Shown here in pieces: positions 1-7,109 of a stretch of DNA of 64,000 nucleotides; the stretch's first letter is position 1, and each line of letters starts with the position of its first letter. Origin of the DNA: Rathayibacter sp. Leaf185 (lineage in GTDB: Bacteria > Actinomycetota > Actinomycetes > Actinomycetales > Microbacteriaceae); assembly GCF_001423885.1 (NCBI RefSeq), contig NZ_LMPP01000002.1:1009956-1073955 (forward strand), written 5' to 3'. The notes beneath the pieces are model-generated. The model did no database searches. It was not told the DNA's origin and was given only the letters and a program-made list of their open reading frames with translations. Position numbers and translations under genes: made by a program.

Positions 1-1
1 G

Positions 2-271
2 GCCGATCTGGGGGCCCTCGCGCAGGCGTCTCCCGAGCACGGCGGAGTCGTGACCGACATGGTCTACACCCGCGTCGCGCCGCCCGGGGCCTTACGGCCG
101 GCCGGCCGCGTCACTCCGGAGCTGCTGGCCGCGGCGACCCTGCCGCCGTCGGCGCAGCCCACGATCTACGTCTGCGGCCCCACAGCGTTCGTGGAGGCCG
201 TCGCGACGGCGCTCGTCGCGCAGGGTCACGCTCCCGAGCGCGTCCGCACCGAGCGCTTCGGCGGCCCCTGA
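2..271 (+). CDS. C-terminal end of an FAD/NAD(P)-binding oxidoreductase (partial)
   Basis: Only the last ~89 codons are present; the gene enters from the left edge in frame 2. The tail carries the cysteine-glycine-proline-threonine (CGPT) signature followed by a helix and a short final strand ending in a phenylalanine-glycine-glycine stretch. This is typical of the NAD(P)-binding half of ferredoxin-NADP reductase-like enzymes, such as flavohemoprotein or phenol-hydroxylase reductase domains, where CGPT lies near the nicotinamide. The electron acceptor and domain organisation cannot be judged from this piece. It converges on the flavin-binding protein gene at 302-808, with only 30 bases between the stop codons. 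Confidence 0.75.
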   Translation, partial: ADLGALAQASPEHGGVVTDMVYTRVAPPGALRPAGRVTPELLAAATLPPSAQPTIYVCGPTAFVEAVATALVAQGHAPERVRTERFGGP

Positions 272-301
272 GCAGGGACAGCCGAGCGCTCGTACCGGCC
301 G

Positions 302-808
302 CTACTCGAACGACACCGTGCGGTTCTCGCCGATGTCGGGCTGGCCGCCGGTCACGGCCGCTGCGATCACCTTGAAGAGGACGACGGGGCGCGCGTCGTC
401 GGTCGTCCACAGCTCGACGGTCTCGGCGGCGACGCGGATGAGCGCGATCGTCGGGTCCTCCTTGCCCTCCGGGAACCACGCTGACACCGAGGGCGTCCAC
501 AGCTCGTCGACCTTCGCCGCATCGTGCACGATCGTCGCCGAGCCGGCGACGGAGAGGTAGCCCTTCTTCGACTCGAAGGCCACGTTCACGCTCGGGTTGG
601 CCCGGATGTCGTCGACCTTGGGCGACGGGTCCTGGGTGAAGAACCAGAGATCGCCGTCGAAGTCGGTGTCCTGTGCGGCGAGCGGGCGGCTGACGAGCTG
701 GCCGGTCTCGTTGACGGTGGTGAGGAGCCCGATCCTGGCGCTCGTCACGAGCTCGGCGATCTGGGCGATGTCGTCGGAGCCGGCGGGGGTGATCTCTGTG
801 TCGGTCAT
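302..808 (-). CDS. Pyridoxamine 5'-phosphate oxidase family protein (general stress protein 26-like)
   Basis: 168 residues, a normal length for the small split-barrel flavin-binding proteins related to pyridoxamine 5'-phosphate oxidase. Visible landmarks are the N-terminal helix, a strand ending in RIGLLTT, the SRPLA strand, DLWFFTQ, and a central segment VNVAFESKKGYLSVAG. These match the general stress protein 26 branch, which binds FMN or F420-like cofactors and whose reactions are mostly unknown. The reading frame stays open upstream to 1180, but the ATG at 808 starts the family's usual N-terminus and the upstream codons overlap the neighbouring plus-strand gene. True substrate unknown. 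Confidence 0.85.
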   Translation of the reverse strand: MTDTEITPAGSDDIAQIAELVTSARIGLLTTVNETGQLVSRPLAAQDTDFDGDLWFFTQDPSPKVDDIRANPSVNVAFESKKGYLSVAGSATIVHDAAKVDELWTPSVSAWFPEGKEDPTIALIRVAAETVELWTTDDARPVVLFKVIAAAVTGGQPDIGENRTVSFE

Positions 809-883
809 GCACCCGACGCTACGCGCGCCGCTCCCCGGAGCAAGGGGTGGCGGGCCCGCCGCTCGCGTGTCTAGCGTCGAGGC

Positions 884-1159
884 ATGGAATCCACCACGTA
901 CACGGCCATCCTCGACAGCGGCGCCGAGCAGGAGAGCATCCGCCTCGAATACGTCGACGGCGCTCCGCAGCCCACCCTGACCCGCCTCGCCGACATCGAC
1001 GGCGAGGACGTCGAGGTCGTCTGGGAGCTCGAGCCCGACGACGAGGGCTTCCACGTCTACCGTCCGGTGCGCGTCGCGGGACGCGACGACGACAGCGGAG
1101 CCGTCTCGGACGAGAACCTGACGGACGGCAACGGCGCCGGCGCCTACTCCGGCGAGTGA
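884..1159 (+). CDS. Small acidic hypothetical protein
   Basis: 91 residues, very rich in Asp and Glu, with no membrane segment or signal peptide. It begins with a strand-like stretch and ends in a low-complexity Gly/Asp/Asn tail. I do not recognise the family. The start is supported by a -10-like TAGCGT at 872-877 that ends six bases before the ATG, as in a leaderless transcript, and no Shine-Dalgarno is visible. It is divergent from the flavin-binding protein gene (302-808) and converges on the MFS gene. It is probably a real, lineage-conserved small cytoplasmic protein, judging only from codon pattern and promoter. Confidence 0.65.
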   Translation: MESTTYTAILDSGAEQESIRLEYVDGAPQPTLTRLADIDGEDVEVVWELEPDDEGFHVYRPVRVAGRDDDSGAVSDENLTDGNGAGAYSGE

Positions 1160-1259
1160 CTCGGCCCGGGGAGGAGCCATCTGCGGCGTTGTCCTCAGTC
1201 GCGATACCGCCGGTACCGCTCCTTCGTCCGCCTTGCAGCTGACTCCTCCCCGACCCGAG
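1160..1259. repeat. Large imperfect inverted repeat between convergent genes
   Basis: Arms 1160-1184 and 1235-1259 are reverse complements at about 21 of 25 positions; the 18-base cores 1167-1184 and 1235-1252 differ at two. The 50-base centre holds a smaller palindrome, ACCGCCGGT. It fills the whole gap between the stop codons of the small acidic protein and the MFS transporter, so it may terminate both. The long structured centre is more than a simple terminator needs, and it may be a dispersed intergenic element; that part is inference. Confidence 0.6.
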
Positions 1260-1263
1260 GCTG

Positions 1264-2577
1264 CTAGGCCACGGGGTGCAGTGCGTCGTAGTCGCGGAAC
1301 GCCACGCGGGTGCGCAGGACCACGGCGAGGATCGCGATGATCGCGAGCCCGCCCGCGAGCGGCGGCAGCCAGAGCAGGGCGAGTGAGGCGAGCAGCCCCG
1401 TGTAGAGGTCGCCCACCCGTGGCCCGCCGGTGACGACCACGATGAAGACGCCCTGCAGGCGGCCCCGCATGTTGTCGGGGACCGCGGTCTGCAGCATCGT
1501 CTGACGGAAGATCGAGCTCACGTTATCGGCCGCCCCGGCTCCCGCGAGGGCGACGGAGGCGGCGATCACGAGGGGGAGGTTCGGCACGGAGGCGTCGTGC
1601 TCGACGAGCGCCGCGACGAGCAGCACGGCGCCGAACGCGACGATGAAGCCTCCGTACACCTGGATCGAGCGGCCGATCGCGAGACCCTGGCGGCGGACGC
1701 CCGTCAGCCTCCCCGAGAACACGCCGCTGAGCAGCGCGCCGATCGCGAACGCCGCGGTCAGCACCCCCACCGTCACCGCGCCTCCGCCGAGCAGGATCGC
1801 GGCCGCCGCGGGGAACACGACCCGCGGCTGTCCGAAGGTCATCGCGACGATGTCGACCACGAACGACATCCGGATGTTCGGTGCTCCCTTGAGGAACCGC
1901 ATCCCGAACCGCAGCGATTCGAGCCCCGGTCGCTGCCGCTCGCCCTCCGGCACGAGCGTCGGCAGGCCGGCGATCCCGAGGAACGCCGCGAGGAACAGCA
2001 CGACGTCGATCGTGTACGTGACCGCGAAGCCGGAGGAGGCGACGAGCACACCCGCGAGAGCCGGCCCGACCGTCACCTCGACGCCGCTCGCTATGCCGCC
2101 GAGCGCTGCCGCCGCCGGCACCAGCTCGGTGCGCAGCAGCCGGGGCGCGAGGGTCATCCGCGTCGCGACGATGACGGTGGTCGCGACGGCGTTCACGGCG
2201 GTCAAGAGGTAGAGCGTCGGAGGCGTCTCCGCGCCGAGCCATGCGAGCGCCGCGATCCCCGCGGTCGAGCCCCAGGCGATGATCGCCGCCACGAGCAGGA
2301 CGAGCCGGCGATCGAAGGCGTCGGCGAGCATCCCGCCGTAGAGCCCGGCGAGGACGGTGGGGACGAGGGCGACCACGCCGACCATCGCGACCGCGAGCGT
2401 GGATCCGGTGAGCTCGTAGATGTGCAGCCCGACGGCCACGATCGTCATCTGCCCGCCGATGCCCGAGATCACGTTGCCCGCCCACAGGCGCGCGAAGGCC
2501 GGGGACTCGCGGAGGGGGGAGATGTCGATGACGTGGCTGCGCCGGGGCGGGGGCGGGGTCTGGCTCACTCGCTCCAT
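1264..2577 (-). CDS. Major facilitator superfamily (MFS) exporter
   Basis: 437 residues with about twelve hydrophobic segments. Between TM2 and TM3 lies the loop GGMLADAFDRRLVLL, a recognisable form of the MFS motif A (GxxxDRxGRR). The overall pattern, starting PLRESPAFARLWAGN, matches the DHA3/EntS-like group of proton-driven multidrug or siderophore exporters. The long central loop and a basic C-terminal tail (VVLRTRVAFRDYD) also fit. The ATG at 2577 puts a short proline-rich cytoplasmic leader before TM1. The exported substrate cannot be predicted from sequence. The gene stands alone; the upstream gene is divergent. Confidence 0.85.
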   Translation of the reverse strand: MERVSQTPPPPRRSHVIDISPLRESPAFARLWAGNVISGIGGQMTIVAVGLHIYELTGSTLAVAMVGVVALVPTVLAGLYGGMLADAFDRRLVLLVAAIIAWGSTAGIAALAWLGAETPPTLYLLTAVNAVATTVIVATRMTLAPRLLRTELVPAAAALGGIASGVEVTVGPALAGVLVASSGFAVTYTIDVVLFLAAFLGIAGLPTLVPEGERQRPGLESLRFGMRFLKGAPNIRMSFVVDIVAMTFGQPRVVFPAAAAILLGGGAVTVGVLTAAFAIGALLSGVFSGRLTGVRRQGLAIGRSIQVYGGFIVAFGAVLLVAALVEHDASVPNLPLVIAASVALAGAGAADNVSSIFRQTMLQTAVPDNMRGRLQGVFIVVVTGGPRVGDLYTGLLASLALLWLPPLAGGLAIIAILAVVLRTRVAFRDYDALHPVA

Positions 2578-2646
2578 TGTGCTCGCTCCGCGCCCCGCGA
2601 TGCGCGGAACGGAGGCTTCGGAGGCGGACCCTCTAGGGTGAGGTCC

Positions 2647-3159
2647 ATGAGCTCGTCACCCGACGGCGCGCCCGGACGTCGGGCCGCGCCCGCGCGAACC
2701 GCCGGAGCCGCCCCCTCTCGCCGGGCGGCCCGCACTGCCGCCCCGGCGACGCGCACCGCCGGCCGCCGCCCCTCCCGAGCGGCGTCGGTCGCCTCCGGCG
2801 CGCGTGCCACGGCCGGCTGGCGCCGCTACGGTCCGGCGCTCGCGTCGATCGCGATCGCGCTCATCACGGTCCCGATCTCGTTCTTCGTCTGGTATGCCCT
2901 GATCTCGCTCGGCGCCTTCCCGGGCGACCAGGCCGTCTCCGATCTGCTGGTCGGCGTCCTCTACACGGCGATCGTCCACGCCCTGCTGCTCGCGGGTGTC
3001 CTGCTCGGAGTCTCGTCGATCCGCGCGCGCCGCCGCGAAGGCCGTCCCGCGGTGGCCGGCTGGATCGGCGTCGTCCTCAACGTGCTGGTCGTCGTCTACT
3101 GGGAGCTGCTCGTCTCGCCGTGGCTCGTCGAGCTGTGGAACCGGGCCACCGCCTCCTGA
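2647..3159 (+). CDS. Hypothetical membrane protein with Ala/Arg/Pro-rich N-terminus
   Basis: 170 residues. The first ~60 are a disordered, strongly basic Ala/Arg/Pro tail. Three hydrophobic segments follow at roughly 62-88, 98-120 and 138-158, with a basic loop (RARRREGR) between the second and third that suggests a cytoplasmic location. The start was chosen because a -10-like TAGGGT at 2634-2639 lies seven bases before the ATG, although the frame is open much further upstream. The next gene is rpsO. Similar small membrane proteins are common in Microbacteriaceae; I do not know a function. Confidence 0.65.
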   Translation: MSSSPDGAPGRRAAPARTAGAAPSRRAARTAAPATRTAGRRPSRAASVASGARATAGWRRYGPALASIAIALITVPISFFVWYALISLGAFPGDQAVSDLLVGVLYTAIVHALLLAGVLLGVSSIRARRREGRPAVAGWIGVVLNVLVVVYWELLVSPWLVELWNRATAS

Positions 3160-3200
3160 ACCCGCTCCCTGACCGGGCCCCGCCGCGGCGCCCGCTCTGG

Positions 3201-3206
3201 TAAGGT
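3201..3206 (+). promoter_or_regulatory. Probable rpsO promoter (-10 TAAGGT)
   Basis: TAAGGT at 3201-3206 fits the actinobacterial TANNNT -10 consensus and lies 88 bases upstream of the rpsO ATG. The predicted leader of about 80 bases includes an inverted stretch (CGGCCGCGG region near 3226-3234) and a good ribosome binding site. No clear -35 is visible, which is common in this group. Confidence 0.45.
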
Positions 3207-3294
3207 CGTGAAGTTGCCGTTCAACGGCCGCGGATCAAGAGAGCCCACGCATCAGGCGCAGGGCACCGCGCAACGAGAGAAAGGGGATCCATCT

Positions 3295-3564
3295 ATGGCA
3301 CTCGAAGGAGACGTCAAGAAGGCGATCATCGAAGAGTACGCGACCCACCCCGGTGACACCGGATCCCCCGAGGTGCAGGTGGCTGTCCTGACCAAGCGGA
3401 TCAAGGACCTCACTGAGCACCTCAAGGAGCACAAGCACGACCACCACTCGCGTCGTGGCCTGCTTCTGCTCGTGGGTCAGCGTCGTCGACTCCTCGGCTA
3501 CCTGTCGGATGTGGACATCAACCGCTACCGCTCGCTGATCGAGCGTCTCGGTCTGCGCCGCTAG
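3295..3564 (+). CDS. rpsO: 30S ribosomal protein S15
   Basis: 89 residues, the exact family length. It contains the S15 pattern [13 protein letters not shown], then [21 protein letters not shown], then a C-terminal [21 protein letters not shown]15 binds 16S rRNA helices 20-22 in the platform and forms bridge B4 with the 50S subunit. The ATG is preceded by GAGAAAGGGGAT at a proper distance. In most bacteria pnp follows directly; here it begins 7.3 kb downstream, with unrelated genes and a strong terminator between. Confidence 0.98.
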   Translation: MALEGDVKKAIIEEYATHPGDTGSPEVQVAVLTKRIKDLTEHLKEHKHDHHSRRGLLLLVGQRRRLLGYLSDVDINRYRSLIERLGLRR

Positions 3565-3648
3565 TTCCCTGTCGGGAAGGGGCCGCTGGCTCCTTCTGCA
3601 GGCGAGCAGCGCGTGGTCTCGATGACACCGCGAACTTCTTGGCCGTTC

Positions 3649-3676
3649 GGGCCGTTCTCCTCCGGGAGGACGGCCC
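3649..3676. terminator. Bidirectional hairpin terminator after rpsO
   Basis: A 12-base stem (3649-3660 with 3665-3676, one G-T wobble) closes on a TCCG loop and is followed by GTTCCGCTTTCC. It sits between rpsO and the convergent gene ending at 3696, so it can serve both. Its presence means rpsO is not co-transcribed with pnp by simple read-through. Confidence 0.7.
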
Positions 3677-3695
3677 GTTCCGCTTTCCACCCGCG

Positions 3696-4589
3696 TCAGG
3701 TCAGGCGCTCCGGCCGGTCGACGCCTCCCCACGAGAAGGCGCTCGACGCCGCGAACCAGTCGGCCGCCGCCCGGGAAGTCGCTGCATCCGCCTCCTGCCG
3801 CTCCGGCCGCGCGAGGGCCTCGGCGAGCGAGGGGAGCAGCCAGCCGTCCGAGAGCGCCGTCACCTGCGCCCCTCGCCACGCTCGGGCGCACCCGCCGTCG
3901 TCCATCGCGGCCTCGGCCGACGAGGTCACGGCCCAGCCCTCGCTCCGTTCGACCAGTGCCAGCGCGCACGTGAGAGCGGCCGTGCGCACGACGCTCCTGG
4001 GTGCCCGCGGGGGTCCGTCCGACTCGGCGAGATCCTGCGCCTCGACGACCGCCGAGAGCGCGAGGAAGAGGCGCGTGCCGTCCACGTCCGGCTGAGGCGT
4101 GAGCCGTCCGGGTCCCGCGGAGATCGCCGCGGAGGCGCCCGGCGCCAGGATCAGCCCGAGTCCCGCCCGTGAGGCGTGGGAGCTGAGCAGCCCGGTGACG
4201 CCTCCCGTCTGGCTGACGACTCCGCGGACCGACGGGTCGCTCAGCGCCCAGACGATCGGCGTGCGGTTGTGGATGGTGAGCCGACGGTGGCCCTCGTCGA
4301 CGCAGGCGATCAGGTGCCCGGCCACCGCGACGGACCCGCTGTCGAGCACGGAGCCCGCGTCGAGGAGCTCGCGAGCGTCGCCGCACTGGCGGGGCGCGTC
4401 GGCGACGGTGGCGGGCAGCCCTGCGAGGGGGGCCAGCACGCCGAGACCGAGCGCCAGCACCGCGACGGTGATGACGGAGGCGGCCGCCGAGCCGAGCAGG
4501 CGGCGCCGGGCACCGGAATCAGGCCGCAGTCGACTCCGCCGCGATCCCGATCTGATCGCCGGCTCGGCCGTGTCGCCGCGTCGCACCAT
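3696..4589 (-). CDS. Unknown secreted or membrane-anchored protein
   Basis: 297 residues. A basic N-terminus (RRGDTAEP...RRSRLRPDSGARRR) precedes a single hydrophobic segment at about 31-57, after which the protein is predicted to be outside the cell. The extracellular part holds four cysteines (in RQCGD, LIACVD, LTCALA, GGCARA), enough for two disulfides, and no motif I recognise. There is no lipobox and no C-terminal sorting signal. The ATG at 4589 follows a purine-rich GGGAGAGGGAG. It is divergent from the DUF4397 gene, so the 4590-4775 gap may regulate both, which would link it to the sortase/sigma module; this is inference. Confidence 0.6.
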   Translation of the reverse strand: MVRRGDTAEPAIRSGSRRSRLRPDSGARRRLLGSAAASVITVAVLALGLGVLAPLAGLPATVADAPRQCGDARELLDAGSVLDSGSVAVAGHLIACVDEGHRRLTIHNRTPIVWALSDPSVRGVVSQTGGVTGLLSSHASRAGLGLILAPGASAAISAGPGRLTPQPDVDGTRLFLALSAVVEAQDLAESDGPPRAPRSVVRTAALTCALALVERSEGWAVTSSAEAAMDDGGCARAWRGAQVTALSDGWLLPSLAEALARPERQEADAATSRAAADWFAASSAFSWGGVDRPERLT

Positions 4590-4678
4590 CCGGCACTCCC
4601 TCTCCCCGGAGGCTAGTCCTGCGCCTGGCCCCCGAGGAGGGGTGCTCGCGAAAAACTTCGAGATTTCTCCGGATCCGT

Positions 4679-4706
4679 GCATCCGCCGGGGGTGCTCGGC
4701 CGGAAG
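4679..4706 (+). promoter_or_regulatory. Candidate ECF-sigma promoter upstream of the DUF4397 gene
   Basis: GCATCC at 4679-4684 and CGGAAG at 4701-4706 are 16 bases apart. From memory, mycobacterial SigK promoters read CCATCC-N16/17-CCGAAT, so these match 5/6 and 4/6. Because the module encodes an ECF sigma factor with an RskA-type anti-sigma, this is the natural target for autoregulation. It would give a 5' leader of about 60 bases. Confidence 0.35.
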
Positions 4707-4738
4707 TAGTCCGTGAAGGCCCTTCTCGAGAACCCACC

Positions 4739-4754
4739 GACCCGCATGCGGGTC
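4739..4754. repeat. Perfect 16-base palindrome in the DUF4397 leader
   Basis: GACCCGCATGCGGGTC is fully self-complementary. It lies 21 bases upstream of the DUF4397 ATG, just before the ribosome binding site (AAAGAGGA). It could be an operator or a small RNA hairpin that affects ribosome access; sequence alone does not decide. Confidence 0.5.
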
Positions 4755-4775
4755 CCATCGTGAAAGAGGAACATC

Positions 4776-5621
4776 GTGAACACCTCCCACTTCTCCCGCC
4801 GCCTCCTGACCGGAGCCTGCGTCGGCACCCTCGCAGTCGTCGGCCTCGCCGCGGCACCGGCGAACGCCGCCGACGCCGACTCGGCCGACCTCTACGTCCT
4901 CCACGCGGTCCCGGACACCCCGGTCGACGTGTACGTCAACGGAGCACTGACGCTCGACGACTTCACGCCCGGTTCGCTGGCCGGCCCGCTGGATCTCCCG
5001 ACCGGCACCTACACCGTGGCGATCACCGCCGCGGACGCCGCCGACGCGAGCGCCCCCGTCATCGGCCCGGTCGACCTCGCGCTCGAGGCCGGCAAGAGCT
5101 ACACCGTCGCCGCGCACCTCAAGCCCGACAACACCCCGACGGCGACGCTGTTCCCGAACGACATCTCGGCGACCGCTGCGGGCGAGGGGCGACTCACCGT
5201 CCGCCACATCGCCGCGGCTCCGGCCGTCGATATTCTCGCGGGCGGCACCCCGGTGCTGACCAACGTGACGAACCCCAACGAGGGCATCCTGAACCTCGCG
5301 CCGGCGACGATCTCGACCGTCGTCGCGGCGACCGGGACCACCGCTCCGGTGATCGGCCCGGCCGACGTCCAGGTCCAGGAGGGCGTCAACACGATCGTCT
5401 ACGCCTGGGGCAGCCTCGAGAAGGGCAACCTCGCCCTCGCCACGCAGACCATCGGCGGACTGCACTCGACCCCGACCGGCGTCCCCGCCGGTGAGGCCGG
5501 ACTCGCGGCCGACAACCGCCCCGACGCGGCCGCCGGCTGGTGGGGCGCTGCGGCCCTCGCCGCCCTCGCCCTCGCCGGTGCGACCCTGTTCGGACGACGC
5601 AAGGCCACCGCGGGTCGCTGA
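4776..5621 (+). CDS. DUF4397 cell-surface protein with C-terminal anchor
   Basis: 281 residues. A signal peptide covers about 1-31 (basic SRR, hydrophobic core, APANA cleavage site). Two repeats of the DUF4397 beta-sandwich follow, about 38-125 and 133-230; both contain a VIGPxD(V/L) strand and end near a (Y)TVAAH/TIVYAWG strand. The tail has VPAGEAG at 236-242, a hydrophobic segment at about 251-273 and RRK, an arrangement like a sortase sorting signal but without LPXTG. A class F sortase gene lies immediately downstream, followed by sigma and anti-sigma genes. The likely role is a surface or adhesive protein displayed by that sortase. DUF4397 is named for structure, not function. Confidence 0.8.
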   Translation: MNTSHFSRRLLTGACVGTLAVVGLAAAPANAADADSADLYVLHAVPDTPVDVYVNGALTLDDFTPGSLAGPLDLPTGTYTVAITAADAADASAPVIGPVDLALEAGKSYTVAAHLKPDNTPTATLFPNDISATAAGEGRLTVRHIAAAPAVDILAGGTPVLTNVTNPNEGILNLAPATISTVVAATGTTAPVIGPADVQVQEGVNTIVYAWGSLEKGNLALATQTIGGLHSTPTGVPAGEAGLAADNRPDAAAGWWGAAALAALALAGATLFGRRKATAGR

Positions 5622-5646
5622 CCCGTCCCGGGTCGCCGGTCCTCGG

Positions 5647-5710
5647 GGATCGGCGGCCCGGCCCCCTACTCACTGACCGCCGGACGGCGACGCGGGAGCG
5701 CCGCCGATCC
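5647..5710. terminator. Long-range inverted repeat between the DUF4397 gene and the sortase gene
   Basis: GGATCGGCGGC (5647-5657) and its exact complement GCCGCCGATCC (5700-5710) enclose 42 bases. The structure ends 30 bases before the sortase ATG. It may reduce transcription into the sortase gene, giving more surface protein than enzyme, or stabilise the upstream message. No U-tract follows. Confidence 0.45.
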
Positions 5711-5740
5711 GGCCCGCTGATCACGAGCGAGGAGAACGCG

Positions 5741-6424
5741 ATGAGGTCGATCCCCCTCCGCCTCCGCACCCTCGCCGTGGTCGGCGTGATCGTGGTCGGC
5801 GCCGGTCTCGGCGGATGCTCGGCACAGGCGGCCGGGGTCGTGCCCGCCCCTGACGCGAGTACTCCGTCACAGCAGCCGACGCCGACCGCGATCCCCTCCG
5901 CGACGAGCGCCCCCGCGGCACTCCCGTCGATCCCGATCGGCGATGCGCGCCTCGGCGCGACTCCGGCCCCGACCGTCACGGCCCCTGAGCGGATCGTCGT
6001 GGACGGCCTCCCGGTCGACATGCCGCTCGAGCCGGTCGGAGTCGCCGAGGACGGGACCATGGAGCTCGTCCCGGACACGGACGTCGCCGGCTGGTACCGC
6101 TTCGGCGCCGGACTCGACGAGCCCGACGGCACGATCGTGATCGCCGCGCACGTCGACTCCCTCACCTACGGACTCGGTCCTTTCGCCGAGCTCAAGAAGG
6201 CGCAGCCAGGGCAGACGATCCGCCTCAGCGCGCCGGACGGATCGGAGCGGGTCTTCGTGGTCTCGACCGTCGAGACGACGGAGAAGACGAGCGTCGATCT
6301 CTCGACCGTCTTCGTCCGCGACGGCCCCCCTCGCCTCGTGCTGATCACCTGCGGGGGCGACTTCGACTACGACACCCGCCACTACCTCAGCAACGTCGTG
6401 GTGACGGCTGAACCCGCGCCATGA
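5741..6424 (+). CDS. Class F sortase, predicted lipoprotein
   Basis: 227 residues. The sortase core (about 85-222) contains the catalytic triad: His137 in AAHVDS, Cys204 in ITCGG and Arg213 in DTRHY. The compact core, with a Pro/Ala/Thr-rich linker (residues 30-80) before it, fits class F. Sortases cleave a sorting motif on an exported protein and transfer it to the cell wall. Unusually, the N-terminal hydrophobic stretch ends in LGGC (Cys26), a lipobox, so the enzyme is probably lipid-anchored outside the membrane instead of being held by a transmembrane helix. The ATG at 5741 follows GAGGAG. The best substrate candidate is the DUF4397 protein encoded just upstream. Confidence 0.88.
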   Translation: MRSIPLRLRTLAVVGVIVVGAGLGGCSAQAAGVVPAPDASTPSQQPTPTAIPSATSAPAALPSIPIGDARLGATPAPTVTAPERIVVDGLPVDMPLEPVGVAEDGTMELVPDTDVAGWYRFGAGLDEPDGTIVIAAHVDSLTYGLGPFAELKKAQPGQTIRLSAPDGSERVFVVSTVETTEKTSVDLSTVFVRDGPPRLVLITCGGDFDYDTRHYLSNVVVTAEPAP

Positions 6425-6452
6425 CCCCGCCCGCGAGACGCCGCGCCGTACG

Positions 6453-7109
6453 ATGAGCGGAGCAGTCGTCGCAGCGCCGCACGCCTCCCGGGCGGCGCGC
6501 AGCATTCCCCCCAGGAGGACCCCCCTGACCGACGCCGAGACGAGCGGACCCCACGACGGGGCCGACGATGAGCGTGCCGTCGTGCACCGCCTCGGCCTGC
6601 GCTTCGTCGCGGGGGAGGAGCGGGCGCTGTCCGAGGCCTACTCGCGGTGGTCGCCCCTGGTCTTCACGCTCGCCCTCCGCTCGCTCGGCGACCGAGGGGA
6701 GGCGGAGGACGTGGTCCAGCGCGTGTTCGTCTCGGCCTGGACGGGTCGCGAGAACTTCGACCCCGGTCGATCCGCGCTCGGGGCCTGGCTGGTCGGCATC
6801 TCGCGGAACCGCATCGCCGACGCCCACGAGAGCCGGACGCGCCAGCGGCGGCTCACCCAGGCGCTGGTCGCCGTCGCTCCCCGCGACGAGGGCGACACAC
6901 CGGTCGATCTGGAGGCCAAGGTCCTGGTGGCCGACGAGCTCGCCCGCCTCGATCCGGTGCCCCGCCGAGTGATGAGCCTCGCCTTCTACGACGACCTCAC
7001 CCACACCGAGATCGCCGAGCGCACCGGGCTCCCGCTCGGCACCGTCAAGAGCCACATCCGCCGCAGTCTCGATCGACTCCGCTCCCGTCTGGAGGTGAGC
7101 AGCACATGA
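6453..7109 (+). CDS. ECF-type RNA polymerase sigma factor (SigK-like); start may be CTG at 6525
   Basis: Region 2 is visible at about 60-90 (LVFTLALRSLGDRGEAEDVVQRVF) and region 4 at about 170-212 (RRVMSLAFYDD, then the helix-turn-helix around EIAERTGLPLGTVKSHIRR), so it directs RNA polymerase to special promoters. The first ATG (6453) gives 218 residues but has no ribosome site, and its preceding bases, TACGAT, look like a -10 box. A perfect AGGAGG at 6513-6518 lies six bases before an in-frame CTG at 6525, which would give 194 residues starting (M)TDAETSG and is, I think, the true start. The stop codon overlaps the start of the anti-sigma gene, so the two are translationally coupled. Confidence 0.9.
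   Translation: MSGAVVAAPHASRAARSIPPRRTPLTDAETSGPHDGADDERAVVHRLGLRFVAGEERALSEAYSRWSPLVFTLALRSLGDRGEAEDVVQRVFVSAWTGRENFDPGRSALGAWLVGISRNRIADAHESRTRQRRLTQALVAVAPRDEGDTPVDLEAKVLVADELARLDPVPRRVMSLAFYDDLTHTEIAERTGLPLGTVKSHIRRSLDRLRSRLEVSST

Noticed and set aside
809-1180. Upstream extension of the flavin-binding protein to 1180
   Set aside because: The added residues do not resemble the family and would run antisense through the 884-1159 gene; the ATG at 808 gives the expected N-terminus.
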